64,000 nt of DNA from an uncultured Flavobacteriaceae bacterium (lineage in GTDB: Bacteria; Bacteroidota; Bacteroidia; Flavobacteriales; Flavobacteriaceae), in assembly GCA_947500385.1 (NCBI GenBank), contig CANMSA010000010.1, forward strand, positions 62,001 through 126,000, in the 5' to 3' direction. The notes under the pieces were generated by a model. It saw nothing but the letters and a program-made list of their open reading frames with translations, was not told the origin of the DNA and did not search any database. Below, piece after piece: positions 8,673 through 18,142 of this stretch (its first letter is position 1; every line of letters starts with the position of its first letter). A program made the position numbers and the translations under genes.

Positions 8673-11144
8673 ATGAAAAAATCAGCTTTTGCTCTTCTAT
8701 TACTAGGCTTTATTTGCCTCGTATTTAATCACGAAACCATGGCCCAAGACAATTCAAATGTCTGGCAATCTCCAAAAGAAGATATCCTTAAAATTCTGCA
8801 TGCACCACAATTACCTAGAACATCAACGTCTCCACCAAGAACGCACATGCTATTGACGGATCCTATTATCTATCCTACTTTGTCGGAGTTGGCCGGACCG
8901 ATGCTCAAACTTGCAGGGACACGTGTCAATCCAAAAAACAATTACTATCATGGGCGTCATGGTGGTACTTCTCCTAGAATACTCACTATTAAAAATGGAA
9001 AAACAATACCCTTGAAAATTCCGGAAAAAGCAGAGGTTCTATCTACTTACTGGGCTTTGGATGGTAAACGGTTTGCCATGTCTGTCGGATTTGAAAATAG
9101 GATTGAATTGTGGATGGGTAATATTGATGGTCATGTAGAAAAAGTGCCCAACATCATTCTAAACCCCCTTATGGATTCTCCGGTAAAATGGTTTCCCGAT
9201 CAAGAAAAAATATTGGTAAGAAGAATTACCGATCGCGGTCCTGCACCACATAAACCTTCAATGCCTAGCGGCCCAAAAATTTTGGAAGATGAAGGAGCTA
9301 AAGCAAGATCCACTTACGAAGCAAGAAACCTATTGGAAACGTCACATGATGATGCCTTATTTAGCTATTACACCAATTGCGAATTGGTTATTTATGATAC
9401 CAAAACAAAAAAATCAAATGTAGTGGGGCCAGCCGCTTCTTATATATGGGCAGGGCCATCGCCAGATGGAAACTACCTATTGGTAGAAAGATTGAAAAAA
9501 CCTTGGTCACATGAAGTCACTTGGTGGCGATTCGCCAACGACGCAGAAGTATGGGACCTAAAAGGAAATTTATTAAAAACGATTGTTAACCACCCTACTG
9601 CCAATGAAGTTCCCGTTCATGGGGTAATTACAGGTCCTCGTTCTATAAACTGGCAACCTACAGCGCCTCATTCCCTATTTTGGCGGGAAGCCTTGGATGG
9701 AGGTAACCCTGTTGCAGAAGCCGAGTTTAGGGATCGAATTATGCGCTGGGAAGCACCGTTCAATGGAGAGCCGGAAGAAATTTTCAAAGCTGAACATAGA
9801 ATTCAAGCAACCATGTGGGGCCAGTCTGACGGAATGCTAATGGTCTATCAAAGGGAGCGTATCAAAAGATGGAGGTATGTCTGGTTATTGGATGTCGATA
9901 AAGGAACTTCCAAAAAATGGTTTGATCTTGATGAGAATGATCGTTACAATGACCCTGGTTATCCACTGTTTACGCAATTGGATAATGGTAAGTACGCAAT
10001 TAAGGTGGAAAATGGGTCTATGTATTTCCGTGGAAGTGGCGGAACGGAGAATGGAGATCGCCCGTTCGTTGATCAACGAAACATTGAAACCGGAGTGGTA
10101 GAAAGGTTGTTTCGAAGTGAAGAAGGCAAGTATGAATATTTTGTAGATTTTGCGCAAGGAACCGACAGCTTTATTATGAGTTCTGAATCGGCAACGGATG
10201 TGCCTAACTACTACCTAGGCAAATTTGGAAATACCATAACTGCAGCGGAAGGTGAGGCGACCAAGACAATCACGAAAACGCCGATTACCAAATTTAAAGA
10301 TCCAAGCCCCGAATTGCGAAAGATTGAAAACAAGATTGTAAAATACCAAAGAAATGACGGTGTTGAATTAAGTTTTCAACTCCTGCTACCTCCAGGTTAC
10401 AAAGAAGGTACAAAAGTCCCGACCGTTGTATACGCATATCCATTGGAATACTCCGGGGCAAAGACGGCTGGCCAAGTACGGGGTTCATCTAATCGCTTTA
10501 TGCGTATATATGGGCCATCGCATAAATACTTTTTAATGAGAGGATATGCCGTTTTGGACAATACAGCGATGCCGATGATAGGCGATCCAGAAACGGTCTA
10601 TGATACCTTTGTTCCACAATTAGTGGCAGATGCAGAGGCAGCCGTTGAGAAAGCCATAGATATGGGGATAGCCGATCCAGATAGGATCGGTGTCATTGGC
10701 CACAGTCATGGTGGTTTGATGGTCGCCAACCTACTTGCTCACTCCGATTTGTTCGCCGCCGGTATTGCGCGAAGCGGTTCGTACAACAAAACAAACCAGC
10801 CTTATGGTTTCCAGGGTGAGCGGCGTTCACTTTTCGAAGCGACCAAATCCTATATTGATTGCTCACCTACTTTTTTTGCAGATAAAGTCAACGAACCAAT
10901 TTTAATAATTCATGGAGATGATGATTCTAATCCTGGCACACTTACTTTTCAATCCGAAGTATTTTATGAGGCGGTGCGAGGTTCTGGTGGTACTGCAAGA
11001 TTAGTATTATTGCCATTTGAAGATCATGGTTACCGGGCAAAAGAATCGATCGAGCATGTTTTGTGGGAACAAATGCAATGGTTCGACAAGTATGTCAAAA
11101 ACCGTAAGGTCAAAGAAAAACTGCAAGAAGAAGGGAAACCATAA
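8673..11144 (+). CDS. Secreted S9 prolyl oligopeptidase family serine peptidase
   Basis: About 823 residues from the ATG at 8673, which gives a proper signal peptide (MKKSAFALLLLGFICLVF...MAQ). An earlier in-frame ATG at 8625 would bury it. The N-terminal 560 residues form a beta-propeller-like domain. The C-terminal 250 residues are the alpha/beta hydrolase, with nucleophile Ser in GVIGHSHGGLMVANLL (about residue 686), Asp in ILIIHGDDDSNPG (about 747) and His in LPFEDHGYRAKE (about 783). Such enzymes act as dipeptidyl or tripeptidyl peptidases in the periplasm. It is transcribed alone. Confidence 0.88.
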   Translation: MKKSAFALLLLGFICLVFNHETMAQDNSNVWQSPKEDILKILHAPQLPRTSTSPPRTHMLLTDPIIYPTLSELAGPMLKLAGTRVNPKNNYYHGRHGGTSPRILTIKNGKTIPLKIPEKAEVLSTYWALDGKRFAMSVGFENRIELWMGNIDGHVEKVPNIILNPLMDSPVKWFPDQEKILVRRITDRGPAPHKPSMPSGPKILEDEGAKARSTYEARNLLETSHDDALFSYYTNCELVIYDTKTKKSNVVGPAASYIWAGPSPDGNYLLVERLKKPWSHEVTWWRFANDAEVWDLKGNLLKTIVNHPTANEVPVHGVITGPRSINWQPTAPHSLFWREALDGGNPVAEAEFRDRIMRWEAPFNGEPEEIFKAEHRIQATMWGQSDGMLMVYQRERIKRWRYVWLLDVDKGTSKKWFDLDENDRYNDPGYPLFTQLDNGKYAIKVENGSMYFRGSGGTENGDRPFVDQRNIETGVVERLFRSEEGKYEYFVDFAQGTDSFIMSSESATDVPNYYLGKFGNTITAAEGEATKTITKTPITKFKDPSPELRKIENKIVKYQRNDGVELSFQLLLPPGYKEGTKVPTVVYAYPLEYSGAKTAGQVRGSSNRFMRIYGPSHKYFLMRGYAVLDNTAMPMIGDPETVYDTFVPQLVADAEAAVEKAIDMGIADPDRIGVIGHSHGGLMVANLLAHSDLFAAGIARSGSYNKTNQPYGFQGERRSLFEATKSYIDCSPTFFADKVNEPILIIHGDDDSNPGTLTFQSEVFYEAVRGSGGTARLVLLPFEDHGYRAKESIEHVLWEQMQWFDKYVKNRKVKEKLQEEGKP

Positions 11145-11545
11145 ATGAGGGGCGCATAACTGTTTGGACATTGGTTCCTTTATGTTGATCATTGCCATTT
11201 TTCCTTTTCTAGTGTATTGCTCTTATAAAGATAGCTTCATTGTTAAAGATGAACTGTATGTATTGTTATATAGAAGTGGTTTAAACTTTTTGTTTTGAAT
11301 CGAAAATGACGTGTTTTGTGCCGGATGAAGTCTTTTTTAAGTTGCGTAGTGGGCTACAACAGGAGAAAAAGTCGAAAAAAGGATGAAAAAGCATCATTTT
11401 TTTGCCAATATGAAAAAACTTAAACCTCTTAATAACTAAAAAAGGGTGGGTAGATGACCTAAGAGGTTTTCTGAATTTGTAAAATCGCTAAATTCATATT
11501 TGACCGATCTCATCATTTGTAACGAAACGCCCCTTAGCCAGACCA
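11145..11545. other. Intergenic region, nothing recognised
   Basis: About 400 AT-rich bases between the S9 peptidase and a small membrane protein. I see no natural coding frame, no stable terminator hairpin and no exact promoter box. Confidence 0.5.
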
Positions 11546-11851
11546 ATGGTTGTAAAGAAAGGTATGGGTGGAGAAGGTAGCATGGCGAGCGCAATTTTAA
11601 GCTTAAAGCAAAACAGAAGTCTTTTAAAAAAGCGATCTATCCGAGAATTAAAAGATGTACTGCTTGAAAAATCGGGAAAGACCGAATTGGAATTTAAAAA
11701 AGTGAGTGTCGAAGAACTGGCTCACTTAAAAAAGGAAATTCGGAAAGAAGCCAAAACGAGGGCCCGTAAGGAGGTCATGGTATTCGCAATCTCGTTTGTG
11801 CTATCGGCCACGTTGATATGCTATCTTACCTACCTCTTGTTTTCGGTTTAA
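11546..11851 (+). CDS. Small charged protein with C-terminal membrane anchor
   Basis: 101 residues. A basic N terminus (KQNRSLLKKRSIRELKDVL) and a highly charged helical middle (AHLKKEIRKEAKTRARKEV) precede one C-terminal transmembrane helix (VMVFAISFVLSATLICYLTYLLFSV). I recognise it only as a type often found as hypothetical in Flavobacteriaceae. It probably sits in the inner membrane with its charged part in the cytoplasm. It converges on the truncated nucleoside hydrolase gene, 22 bases away. Confidence 0.6.
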   Translation: MVVKKGMGGEGSMASAILSLKQNRSLLKKRSIRELKDVLLEKSGKTELEFKKVSVEELAHLKKEIRKEAKTRARKEVMVFAISFVLSATLICYLTYLLFSV

Positions 11852-11873
11852 AGACAGTTGCCTACTTAAACGA

Positions 11874-12776
11874 CTATAGCACAAGACGTTTTTTTACCAA
11901 CTCGATAACCTCTTTGGCCCGAACGTCGACACAGATGTTGACCAACGGCCTATTACGCCATGGGATTACTGCTAGGTTTTCCTCATGGTCCGAGGTCCCT
12001 TCCGAAGGCCATACTTTTCCCTTCCCAAAACATTCGGCCGCTTCAACGCGTACGGGATATCTACCAAGGGTGTAAGGATTTCGGTCTAGCAAATACAGAA
12101 TTGCCGATCCATCATGAAGATAGGTTCCCTCAATTTTATTCACCTTTCGAAAGAACGCCTGGTAGAATTTATAGGCCTCCATCACATGATTGTTCAGTGG
12201 GCTGTCGAAAGTTGAGATATCCAGGATATCATCCTTCGAGAGCAGGGTTTTATGGGTCACATCGAGACTAACCATGGTCACGGGCCAGTGCCCACCTAAT
12301 ACCCTATCGGCCGCTACGGGATCGGAGTACATATTTGCCTCGGCAGCCGGCGTCGCATTCCCCCAGCAAAAGGCATTGCCCCCCATTACCACTATTTCCT
12401 TTACCATCCTTTGAATCCTAGGTTCTTTGTCCAATGCTATGGCCAGGTTGGTCAAAGGGCCCAAAGTCGCAATGGTAACTTCCCCTGGATGGGCAAGAAT
12501 CTTTTCTATTAAAAAGTCTGGGGCAAAGCTTGCTATAGGTGAATTTCCGCTTGGCGAACTCCAAGTATTGCCCTGCCCGTCGTCTCCATGAACAAACGGC
12601 ACACCCCCGCTAAAAGTGCCATCCAAAGGGTTTTCCGCACCTTTCGCAACCGGTATATCGCTTCTTTGGGCCAAGTCGAGCAGTCTTAGGGCGTTCGTGG
12701 TGGTAAGATCAACAGCTACATTTCCGAAGACCGTGGTCAAACCAATAATGTCAAGCTCATTAGAGTTCAAATCCAT
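11874..12776 (-). pseudogene. Nucleoside hydrolase (IUNRH family) lacking its N-terminal catalytic motif
   Basis: 300 readable residues match inosine-uridine preferring nucleoside hydrolases: IIGLTTVFGNVAVD, PLTNLAIAL, IVVMGGNAFCWGNATP with AEANMYSDPVAADRVL, SLDVTH and HDGSAILYLLD. Family members begin with a DTDPGxDDA-type motif that binds Ca2+ and the ribose and is essential. Here the frame opens at MDLNSNELDIIG, about where residue 20 of a normal protein should be. No DTDPGxDDA motif can be read in any frame upstream. Instead the upstream bases encode, on the other strand, an S41 peptidase C terminus. It is therefore 5'-truncated by a deletion and should be inactive. The remaining frame is otherwise clean, so the loss may be recent. 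Confidence 0.7.
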
Positions 12777-12992
12777 TTGAATTGCCTGGAGGATATCGCA
12801 TAAGCTGGACCGGAATGAAAGTAAACAAACATGATGGTTCCCAGCATCATGCGGTAGGGGGTTACACCAGATATATATGTCTCAAAAACCATACAGGGCG
12901 TAAAGTCGGGAAAAGATGAATTCTTGGAGAAAGCAATCGAGCTTGCCAACAATCATCTAGGCAAACTCAAGAAAGTTGAAATGAAGGACTGA
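12762..12992 (+). pseudogene. C-terminal remnant of an S41 family peptidase, frameshifted
   Basis: No start codon. The frame reads NPFELPGGYRISWTGMKVNK and then HDGSQHHAVG up to about 12858. A +1 shift in a GGGGG run follows, and the next frame continues GVTPDIYVSKTIQGVKSGKD, then EFLEKAIELANNHLGKLKK, to the stop at 12992. The pattern PGGYR-WTGM-HDGSQHH-GVTPDI-GKDEFLEKAIE is the C-terminal end of S41 (tail-specific) peptidases with the usual termination after the LEKAIE helix. The PDZ and catalytic Ser/Lys parts are gone. It abuts the nucleoside hydrolase remnant head to head. Confidence 0.65.
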
Positions 12993-13053
12993 TTTTTTGT
13001 TTCATACCATCCCGATTCAATCGCAACATAGATTTTTTTGGCGTACTATGAAA

Positions 13054-13061
13054 TAACTTTG
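13054..13061 (+). promoter_or_regulatory. Bacteroidota -7 promoter box (TAACTTTG)
   Basis: TAACTTTG matches the TAnnTTTG -7 consensus exactly. TTTG at 13037-13040 is a possible but closely spaced -33 element. It lies 43 bases upstream of the YegP-family gene. Confidence 0.6.
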
Positions 13062-13103
13062 GGAAAATTGAGTTATTTGAAAAACCCTAAAACATAGATT
13101 AGT

Positions 13104-13433
13104 ATGGGAAAATTCGAAATTAACAAAGACAAAGCGGGAAAATTCAGGTTCAATCTTAAAGCAGGAAACCACCAAGTAATTTTAAGTAGCCAAGGATACG
13201 CTACAAAATCATCTTGTGAAAATGGTATCGAATCTGTTCGAAAAAACTCTCAAGAAGACAAAATGTTTGATAGAAAAAAAGCAAAAGATGGCTCTCCATA
13301 CTTTAGCCTTAAGGCCACTAACGGGCAGATTATCGGCAGCAGTGAAATGTACTCCAGTACTTCCGCAATGGCCAAAGGAATAGCTTCTATCAAAAAGAAC
13401 GCTCCAAAAGCGACCGTTCAAGATAATTCCTAA
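13104..13433 (+). CDS. YegP / DUF1508 (UPF0339) family protein
   Basis: 109 residues with two tandem DUF1508 repeats. Each has the form FRFNLKAGNHQVILSSQGYATKSSCENGIESVRKN (residues about 13-48) and YFSLKATNGQIIGSSEMYSS followed by AMAKGIASIKKN (residues about 65-100). The repeats form small antiparallel sheets; the function is not established. The gene has its own promoter box at 13054 and a strong terminator at 13468, so it is monocistronic. Confidence 0.88.
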   Translation: MGKFEINKDKAGKFRFNLKAGNHQVILSSQGYATKSSCENGIESVRKNSQEDKMFDRKKAKDGSPYFSLKATNGQIIGSSEMYSSTSAMAKGIASIKKNAPKATVQDNS

Positions 13434-13467
13434 AAACAGTCGATCATATTCGCACTATGAATTATTG

Positions 13468-13499
13468 AAAGACAGCTCCTTTAAGCTGTCTTTTTTTTT
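13468..13499 (+). terminator. Terminator after the YegP-family gene
   Basis: Stem AAAGACAGCT / AGCTGTCTTT with a 6-nt loop and a run of nine T. The symmetric A tail could also serve hemL on the other strand. Confidence 0.9.
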
Positions 13500-13550
13500 G
13501 CGCCTAAGGGGTACACCAAAGCTCCGTCTTTCGTACGAATCCTAAATCCC

Positions 13551-14834
13551 CTACCCTAACGCTAACCCATCCAACGCGTCAATGGTCTCATCCAGATCGG
13601 CGTAAGACAGGGCGTTGTTCAGGAAATAACTTTCAAAAGCACTGGGTGGCAAGTAAATCCCTTTTTCGAGCATGCCGTGAAAATACCGTTTAAACGTATC
13701 GTTATTGCCGCTTGCAGAAGAGGTAAAATCCACCACGGCTTGGTCGGTAAAATGAACGGAAATCATGCTTCCATAACGGTTGATTTGATAAGGGATTCCC
13801 TTCTTCCGGAGTACGCCATCCAAACCTTCATGCAAATACGCCGTTTTCCGGGCCAAACTTTCAAAAATTTCGGGCTGTTCGTTGAGTTCGGTAAGCATGG
13901 CAAGACCCGCGCTCATTGCCAGGGGGTTCCCGCTTAGGGTCCCGGCTTGGTATACCGGTCCTTCCGGGGCCAAATGCCCCATAATATCTTTTCGCGCGGC
14001 AAAGGCCCCAACAGGGAGTCCGCCCCCGATTACTTTTCCGAAGGTCACGATATCGGCAGGGATGTTCAGTGCTTCTTGAGCGCCTCCCTTCCCCAAACGA
14101 AAACCGGTCATTACCTCATCAAAAATAAGGAGTATGTTTTCCTCGGTACAAAGGGTTCGCAACCCCTTCATGAATGCTTCTTTGGGAATGATACATCCCA
14201 TATTACCCGCTATGGGTTCTATAATAATGGCCGCAATTTCAGCTTTATTGGCCTCTACCAGCGCCCGTACCCCCTCCAAATCATTGTAATCGGCCAAAAG
14301 GGTATCCTTTGCAGTGCCCTGCGTCACACCCGGACTATTTGGACTACCGAAAGTTACCGCGCCACTGCCCGCCTGAATCAAAAATGAATCGGAATGCCCG
14401 TGATAGCAGCCTGCGAACTTTATAATCTTGTCTTTTCCCGTATAACCCCGCGCCAAACGTACCGCACTCATACAGGCCTCGGTACCACTATTCACAAAGC
14501 GTATTTGGTCGATATTTGGCACCATGGAGACCGCTAATTCCGCTAGCTGCGTCTCAATTTCGGTCGGCATCCCGAAAGAGGTGCCCTTTTTGGCTTTTTC
14601 TACCACCGCATTGACCACCGGTTCATGCGCATGTCCTAAAATCATAGGACCCCAAGAGGCAATATAATCGATCAACCGATTGCCGTCGGCATCGTATAAA
14701 TAAGCACCTTTGGCCTCTTTTACAAAAATGGGGTCCCCCCCCACGGCCTTGAAGGCCCTTACAGGGGAATTAACACCGCCCGGAATGTATTTTTTAGCTT
14801 CCGCAAAGAGCGCACTACTTCGCTGATATATCAT
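13551..14834 (-). CDS. hemL: Glutamate-1-semialdehyde 2,1-aminomutase
   Basis: 427 residues, full length. It converts glutamate-1-semialdehyde to 5-aminolevulinate, the C5 route to heme, in the cytoplasm and with PLP. The motifs are clear: [13 protein letters not shown] at the N terminus, [42 protein letters not shown], the PLP-cofactor Asp region [11 protein letters not shown], and the Schiff-base Lys in [15 protein letters not shown] (about residue 265). The gene is followed on its strand by intergenic DNA and a bidirectional-looking terminator. The glucosaminidase and ACC deaminase genes lie upstream on the same strand, 12 bases away. Confidence 0.96.
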   Translation of the reverse strand: MIYQRSSALFAEAKKYIPGGVNSPVRAFKAVGGDPIFVKEAKGAYLYDADGNRLIDYIASWGPMILGHAHEPVVNAVVEKAKKGTSFGMPTEIETQLAELAVSMVPNIDQIRFVNSGTEACMSAVRLARGYTGKDKIIKFAGCYHGHSDSFLIQAGSGAVTFGSPNSPGVTQGTAKDTLLADYNDLEGVRALVEANKAEIAAIIIEPIAGNMGCIIPKEAFMKGLRTLCTEENILLIFDEVMTGFRLGKGGAQEALNIPADIVTFGKVIGGGLPVGAFAARKDIMGHLAPEGPVYQAGTLSGNPLAMSAGLAMLTELNEQPEIFESLARKTAYLHEGLDGVLRKKGIPYQINRYGSMISVHFTDQAVVDFTSSASGNNDTFKRYFHGMLEKGIYLPPSAFESYFLNNALSYADLDETIDALDGLALG

Positions 14835-14846
14835 CTTATTCTTTGA

Positions 14847-15695
14847 TTATTTATGTACCCGAGATGGGCGTATGGTAAGTTCCTGTCCTATAGAAATCGT
14901 ATTTCCCTCCATTCGGTTCAGTTCTTTCAAGGCAGCTACCGATACATCGTGTCTTCTGGAAATGGAATATAAGGTGTCCCCCTTTTTTACGGTATATACC
15001 AAACGACCCGCTGCGTCCTCAACGCTTTCTTGTACGTTTTTCCGGGAACCGTCAAGAACATCGTATTCATATAAGCGGTGTCTTTCGATCAGGGCAATTA
15101 GTTTTTGCGGGTATTTTCGATCCGTTGCATACCCTGCCTGCTTCAGGCCTTTCGCCCATCGTCTATAATCGTCTGTATCCAATTCGAACAAACTTGCATA
15201 CCGTGAACGGCTCGAAAGGAAAATACTATGGTCTCGAAAGGAGTACATGGGATGGTTGTATTTTCGAAAACATTCCCCTTTCTCGTCATCGTCGTGGTAA
15301 TCGCGATCGCCTTCCCATCCCTTATGACATTTGATTCCAAAATGGTTATTGGTCTTTAAGGCCAATGCCCCCTTACCCAGTCCGCTTTCCAACAGTCCCT
15401 GCGCCAAGGTAATACTGGCCGGTATTCCGTAGGCTTTCATTTCCATCTGGGCAATTTCGGAAAAGGTTGCTATGTATTCTTCTACCGAATGAATGGTAAA
15501 GCGCACAAAGGTTCCGTTGTCTGCTGGCAAGGCATAGTATCCGTTGTCTTCATACTTCGGTGCCTTCGGTTCGGTTCGGGTACGTTTAACGACTTTTTCG
15601 GTCGATTTCTTTTTTGAATAGGTAGCACGTTTTTTGGCTTTACAACCGATTAGTACTGCTCCCAAAATGATACAAAACACCCCTTTTTTAATCAT
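14847..15695 (-). CDS. Lipoprotein N-acetylglucosaminidase (FlgJ-like) with LysM domain
   Basis: 282 residues. A lipoprotein signal (CIILGAVLIGCKAKK, Cys at about residue 18) and a basic linker precede a glucosaminidase domain at about 70-215. That domain has the catalytic Glu in LAQGLLESGLGKGALA, the NNHFGIKC motif and YASLFELDTDDYRRWAKGLK. A C-terminal LysM domain (about 232-277: YTVKKGDTLYSISRRHDVSV) binds peptidoglycan. It would cleave wall glycan in the periplasm. Its start codon overlaps the stop of the ACC deaminase gene by 4 bases (ATGA), so the two are translationally coupled. Confidence 0.92.
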   Translation of the reverse strand: MIKKGVFCIILGAVLIGCKAKKRATYSKKKSTEKVVKRTRTEPKAPKYEDNGYYALPADNGTFVRFTIHSVEEYIATFSEIAQMEMKAYGIPASITLAQGLLESGLGKGALALKTNNHFGIKCHKGWEGDRDYHDDDEKGECFRKYNHPMYSFRDHSIFLSSRSRYASLFELDTDDYRRWAKGLKQAGYATDRKYPQKLIALIERHRLYEYDVLDGSRKNVQESVEDAAGRLVYTVKKGDTLYSISRRHDVSVAALKELNRMEGNTISIGQELTIRPSRVHK

Positions 15696-16597
15696 AGGTC
15701 TATCTGTGGTAATTTTTTCTTTTTCAATCTTCTGTTCATTCCCGCAATGCCTTGCAAGCCTCCCGTATGTATCGCTAGAATACGGGTTTTGGGGACAAAA
15801 AAATCCTTCTCCACCAAATCAAGGATTCCAAAAAGCATTTTCCCTGTATAAATCGGATCTAAGGGAATACCCGTTCGATGCTTAAAATCATTGATGAACC
15901 GTATCAATGATTCGTTTGTCTTTGCATACCCCCCGAAATGATAATCGCACTGCAATGACCAGTTGTTCCGCGTTACAAAGCTACGAATATCTTCGTTTAA
16001 AAAATCGCCCTTTAACGCGGGGAAACCCAACACCTTTTGTCCCCTAAAGGCCGATCTTATAATTCCGGCCAAGGTACCACCGGTGCCTACACAAGCGCAA
16101 AGCAGATCAAAATCGGCATCCTCGACAGTAAGGATTTCCTCGCACCCTTGTACCGCCGCTGCATTGGTTCCTCCTTCCGGGATAAGATAAAACTGCCCAT
16201 GGGCGGCTTGCAGATCGGTTAGGAATGCCCGGGTCGTTTTTTCCCGATAGGCGGCCCTTGAAACAAATTGAAACTGCATTCCGCAGTGCTGGGCAAATCG
16301 CAAAGTAGGGTTCGCTTGCCAGCGATCTACCAGTTCCTCCCCTCGAATAATACCGATGCTTTTAAAACCAGCTTCCTTAGCAGCATAGGCAGTTGCCGCA
16401 ATATGGTTCGAGTAGGCGCCTCCAAATGTCAGTACCGTTTTAAAGGCCTGCGTTTGTGCAGCTACCAGGTTGTACTTCAACTTTCGGTATTTATTCCCGG
16501 AGAGCAAAGGATGTAATAAATCTTCCCGCTTCAGGTAAAGCGTGATTTTTTTTTCAGATAATAAGGGCAGCAACACCTGCTGGTTTTGTGAGGTCAC
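15692..16597 (-). CDS. ACC deaminase / D-cysteine desulfhydrase family PLP enzyme
   Basis: 301 residues. Belongs to the fold-type II PLP enzymes that deaminate 1-aminocyclopropane-1-carboxylate or desulfhydrate D-cysteine. The PLP Lys lies in SGNKYRKLKYNL (about residue 35). The substrate loop GGAYSNHIAATAYAA follows, and a phosphate-binding GTGGTLAGI is at about 172-180. The length is near the lower end of the family (about 300-340). The substrate cannot be decided from sequence alone. It precedes the glucosaminidase gene with a 4-base overlap. Confidence 0.88.
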   Translation of the reverse strand: MTSQNQQVLLPLLSEKKITLYLKREDLLHPLLSGNKYRKLKYNLVAAQTQAFKTVLTFGGAYSNHIAATAYAAKEAGFKSIGIIRGEELVDRWQANPTLRFAQHCGMQFQFVSRAAYREKTTRAFLTDLQAAHGQFYLIPEGGTNAAAVQGCEEILTVEDADFDLLCACVGTGGTLAGIIRSAFRGQKVLGFPALKGDFLNEDIRSFVTRNNWSLQCDYHFGGYAKTNESLIRFINDFKHRTGIPLDPIYTGKMLFGILDLVEKDFFVPKTRILAIHTGGLQGIAGMNRRLKKKKLPQIDL

Positions 16598-16614
16598 GTA
16601 TCGGAAAATAGGCC

Positions 16615-16938
16615 TTAAAGATATTTAATAAAGCTGAAAACCGTACGTTGTTCGGGATATTGAAGATCGTGCTCATTGTAATAGGCTTCCCGTTCAAAAC
16701 TGATATTCTGATAGCCCTTGTAGAAATTAAAATGGTATAGGGAGCGCAGCAACCATTCCGTTACATAAATAAGGTAAAAAGGAATCACCAACAGTTCTAG
16801 TTGTTGTTTCAAATGAATCTTCTCGTGATTGATCAACACGGGATCGTCTTTAAGCGCATCGCTCTTTAGGATAATAAAGGGCCATACCGAGAGTCCGACA
16901 TAATTACTATAGAAAAAATGTTTAAAGACTAGTATCAT
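16615..16938 (-). CDS. Small membrane protein with HEKIH motif (M56-like)
   Basis: 107 residues. It contains INHEKIHLKQQLELLVIPFYLIYVTEW: an HExxH zinc-type motif followed by a hydrophobic helix, then an E-rich tail (FEREAYYNEHDLQY) that could supply a third ligand. This resembles the minimal M56/BlaR1-like fold. The family is common as an unnamed protein in Flavobacteriaceae; peptidase activity is unproven. It lies just upstream of the ACC deaminase gene on the same strand (17 bases), so it probably leads that operon. Confidence 0.75.
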   Translation of the reverse strand: MILVFKHFFYSNYVGLSVWPFIILKSDALKDDPVLINHEKIHLKQQLELLVIPFYLIYVTEWLLRSLYHFNFYKGYQNISFEREAYYNEHDLQYPEQRTVFSFIKYL

Positions 16939-17105
16939 ACTGCATGATTAAAACGGCCTTTCTCAAAGATAATTGTTAAAAAAGCACCTTAGACAGGAAC
17001 TCAATATTCTTGCCAACAATTGTATCTAACGGTCCAAATCCCTATAAATCCCTATGAAATGTACGTTTAAGGAGGCTACTTTGGTCGTTATTAACACAAA
17101 TAGGC

Positions 17106-17113
17106 TAATTTTG
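17106..17113 (+). promoter_or_regulatory. -7 promoter box (TAATTTTG) before the DUF5522 gene
   Basis: TAATTTTG fits TAnnTTTG, with TTTG 22 bases further upstream as a -33 element. It lies about 78 bases before the ATG at 17191. Confidence 0.5.
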
Positions 17114-17133
17114 AAGGGCAAACTTTTCGTTGA

Positions 17134-17352
<219 letters not shown>

Positions 17353-17430
17353 CACATCTTGTTTTCGGCATGATTATTGAGGATATTTTAAACGATAAAA
17401 AAGATTGTGATAACTCAAAAAAAGTGAAAA

Positions 17431-18021
17431 ATGAAGGCAACTAAAATGTTAGCAATACCGATGCTTTTGGTCTTATTCCTTAGTTCATGCAGCTCAGTAA
17501 AAGTGCTGTCCGATTATGACCGAGAGGCAAATTTCAAAGAATACAAATCCTACGCATTCTATAAAACCGGAATTGACAAAGCGCAAATATCCGATTTGGA
17601 CAAGAAACGTATCTTAAAAGCCATTGAAACCGAAATGGGCGCAAGGGGGTTCGTAAAATCGGAAAACCCTGATATTTTAGTAAGCATCTTCACCAAAGAA
17701 CAAGAACGCGTGAACGTCTACAACAATAACAACTTCGGTTGGGGTTGGGGCGGCTGGGGCTGGGGAGGCTTTGGCTGGGGCGGTTTTGGCTGGGGAGGCT
17801 GGGGACCTGGTTGGGGCGGTGGCACCCAAGTAAGTACGAGTACTCAAGGTTCGCTCTATATTGATTTGATCGATGCCAAAAACAAAGAATTGGTTTGGCA
17901 GGGAAAAGGCCAGGGCACCTTACACAATACCAGTAATATTGATAAGAAAGAGGCCAGAATTCGCGAGTTCGTTGCCGAAATACTACAGCAGTACCCGCCG
18001 GACGCGCTTGCCGCGAACTAA
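17431..18021 (+). CDS. DUF4136 lipoprotein with Gly/Trp-rich insert
   Basis: 196 residues. The lipoprotein signal is MLLVLFLSSCSSVKVLSDYD (lipobox LSSC, Cys about residue 20). The DUF4136 fold follows: FKEYKSYAFYKTG, an AIETEMGARGFVKSENPDILVSI segment, then SLYIDLIDAKNKELVWQGKGQGTL. Residues about 106-132 are a run of GW-rich repeats (GWGWGGWGWGGFGWGG) inserted in the loop between the two halves. It is probably an outer-membrane-associated or periplasmic lipoprotein. A terminator follows at 18045. Confidence 0.88.
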   Translation: MKATKMLAIPMLLVLFLSSCSSVKVLSDYDREANFKEYKSYAFYKTGIDKAQISDLDKKRILKAIETEMGARGFVKSENPDILVSIFTKEQERVNVYNNNNFGWGWGGWGWGGFGWGGFGWGGWGPGWGGGTQVSTSTQGSLYIDLIDAKNKELVWQGKGQGTLHNTSNIDKKEARIREFVAEILQQYPPDALAAN

Positions 18022-18044
18022 TACAATTGTATAGCATTTTTTTC

Positions 18045-18084
18045 GGAAGCCTTTGATTGTCAAAATCAAGGGCTTTCTCTTTTT
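18045..18084 (+). terminator. Terminator after the DUF4136 gene
   Basis: A long stem (AAGCC-TTTGATT / AATCAA-GGCTT) followed by TCTCTTTTT. An upstream ATG for the next gene (18053) lies inside this hairpin, which argues for the later start at 18143. Confidence 0.8.
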
Positions 18085-18142
18085 AAATTTGACCAAAATT
18101 TTGTTTAATTTTAAATTAAACTATCCATCAACCCAACAAACA

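Noticed and set aside
8384-8728. 114-residue ORF running into the S9 peptidase start
   Set aside because: No natural domain, overlaps the signal peptide of the real gene in another frame.
11818-12414. Plus-strand ORFs over the nucleoside hydrolase
   Set aside because: Antisense shadows; the minus frame holds continuous family motifs.
18053-18142. N-terminal extension of the Mrr-type protein
   Set aside because: The upstream ATG lies in the terminator hairpin of the previous gene; the extension is hydrophobic and not domain-like.
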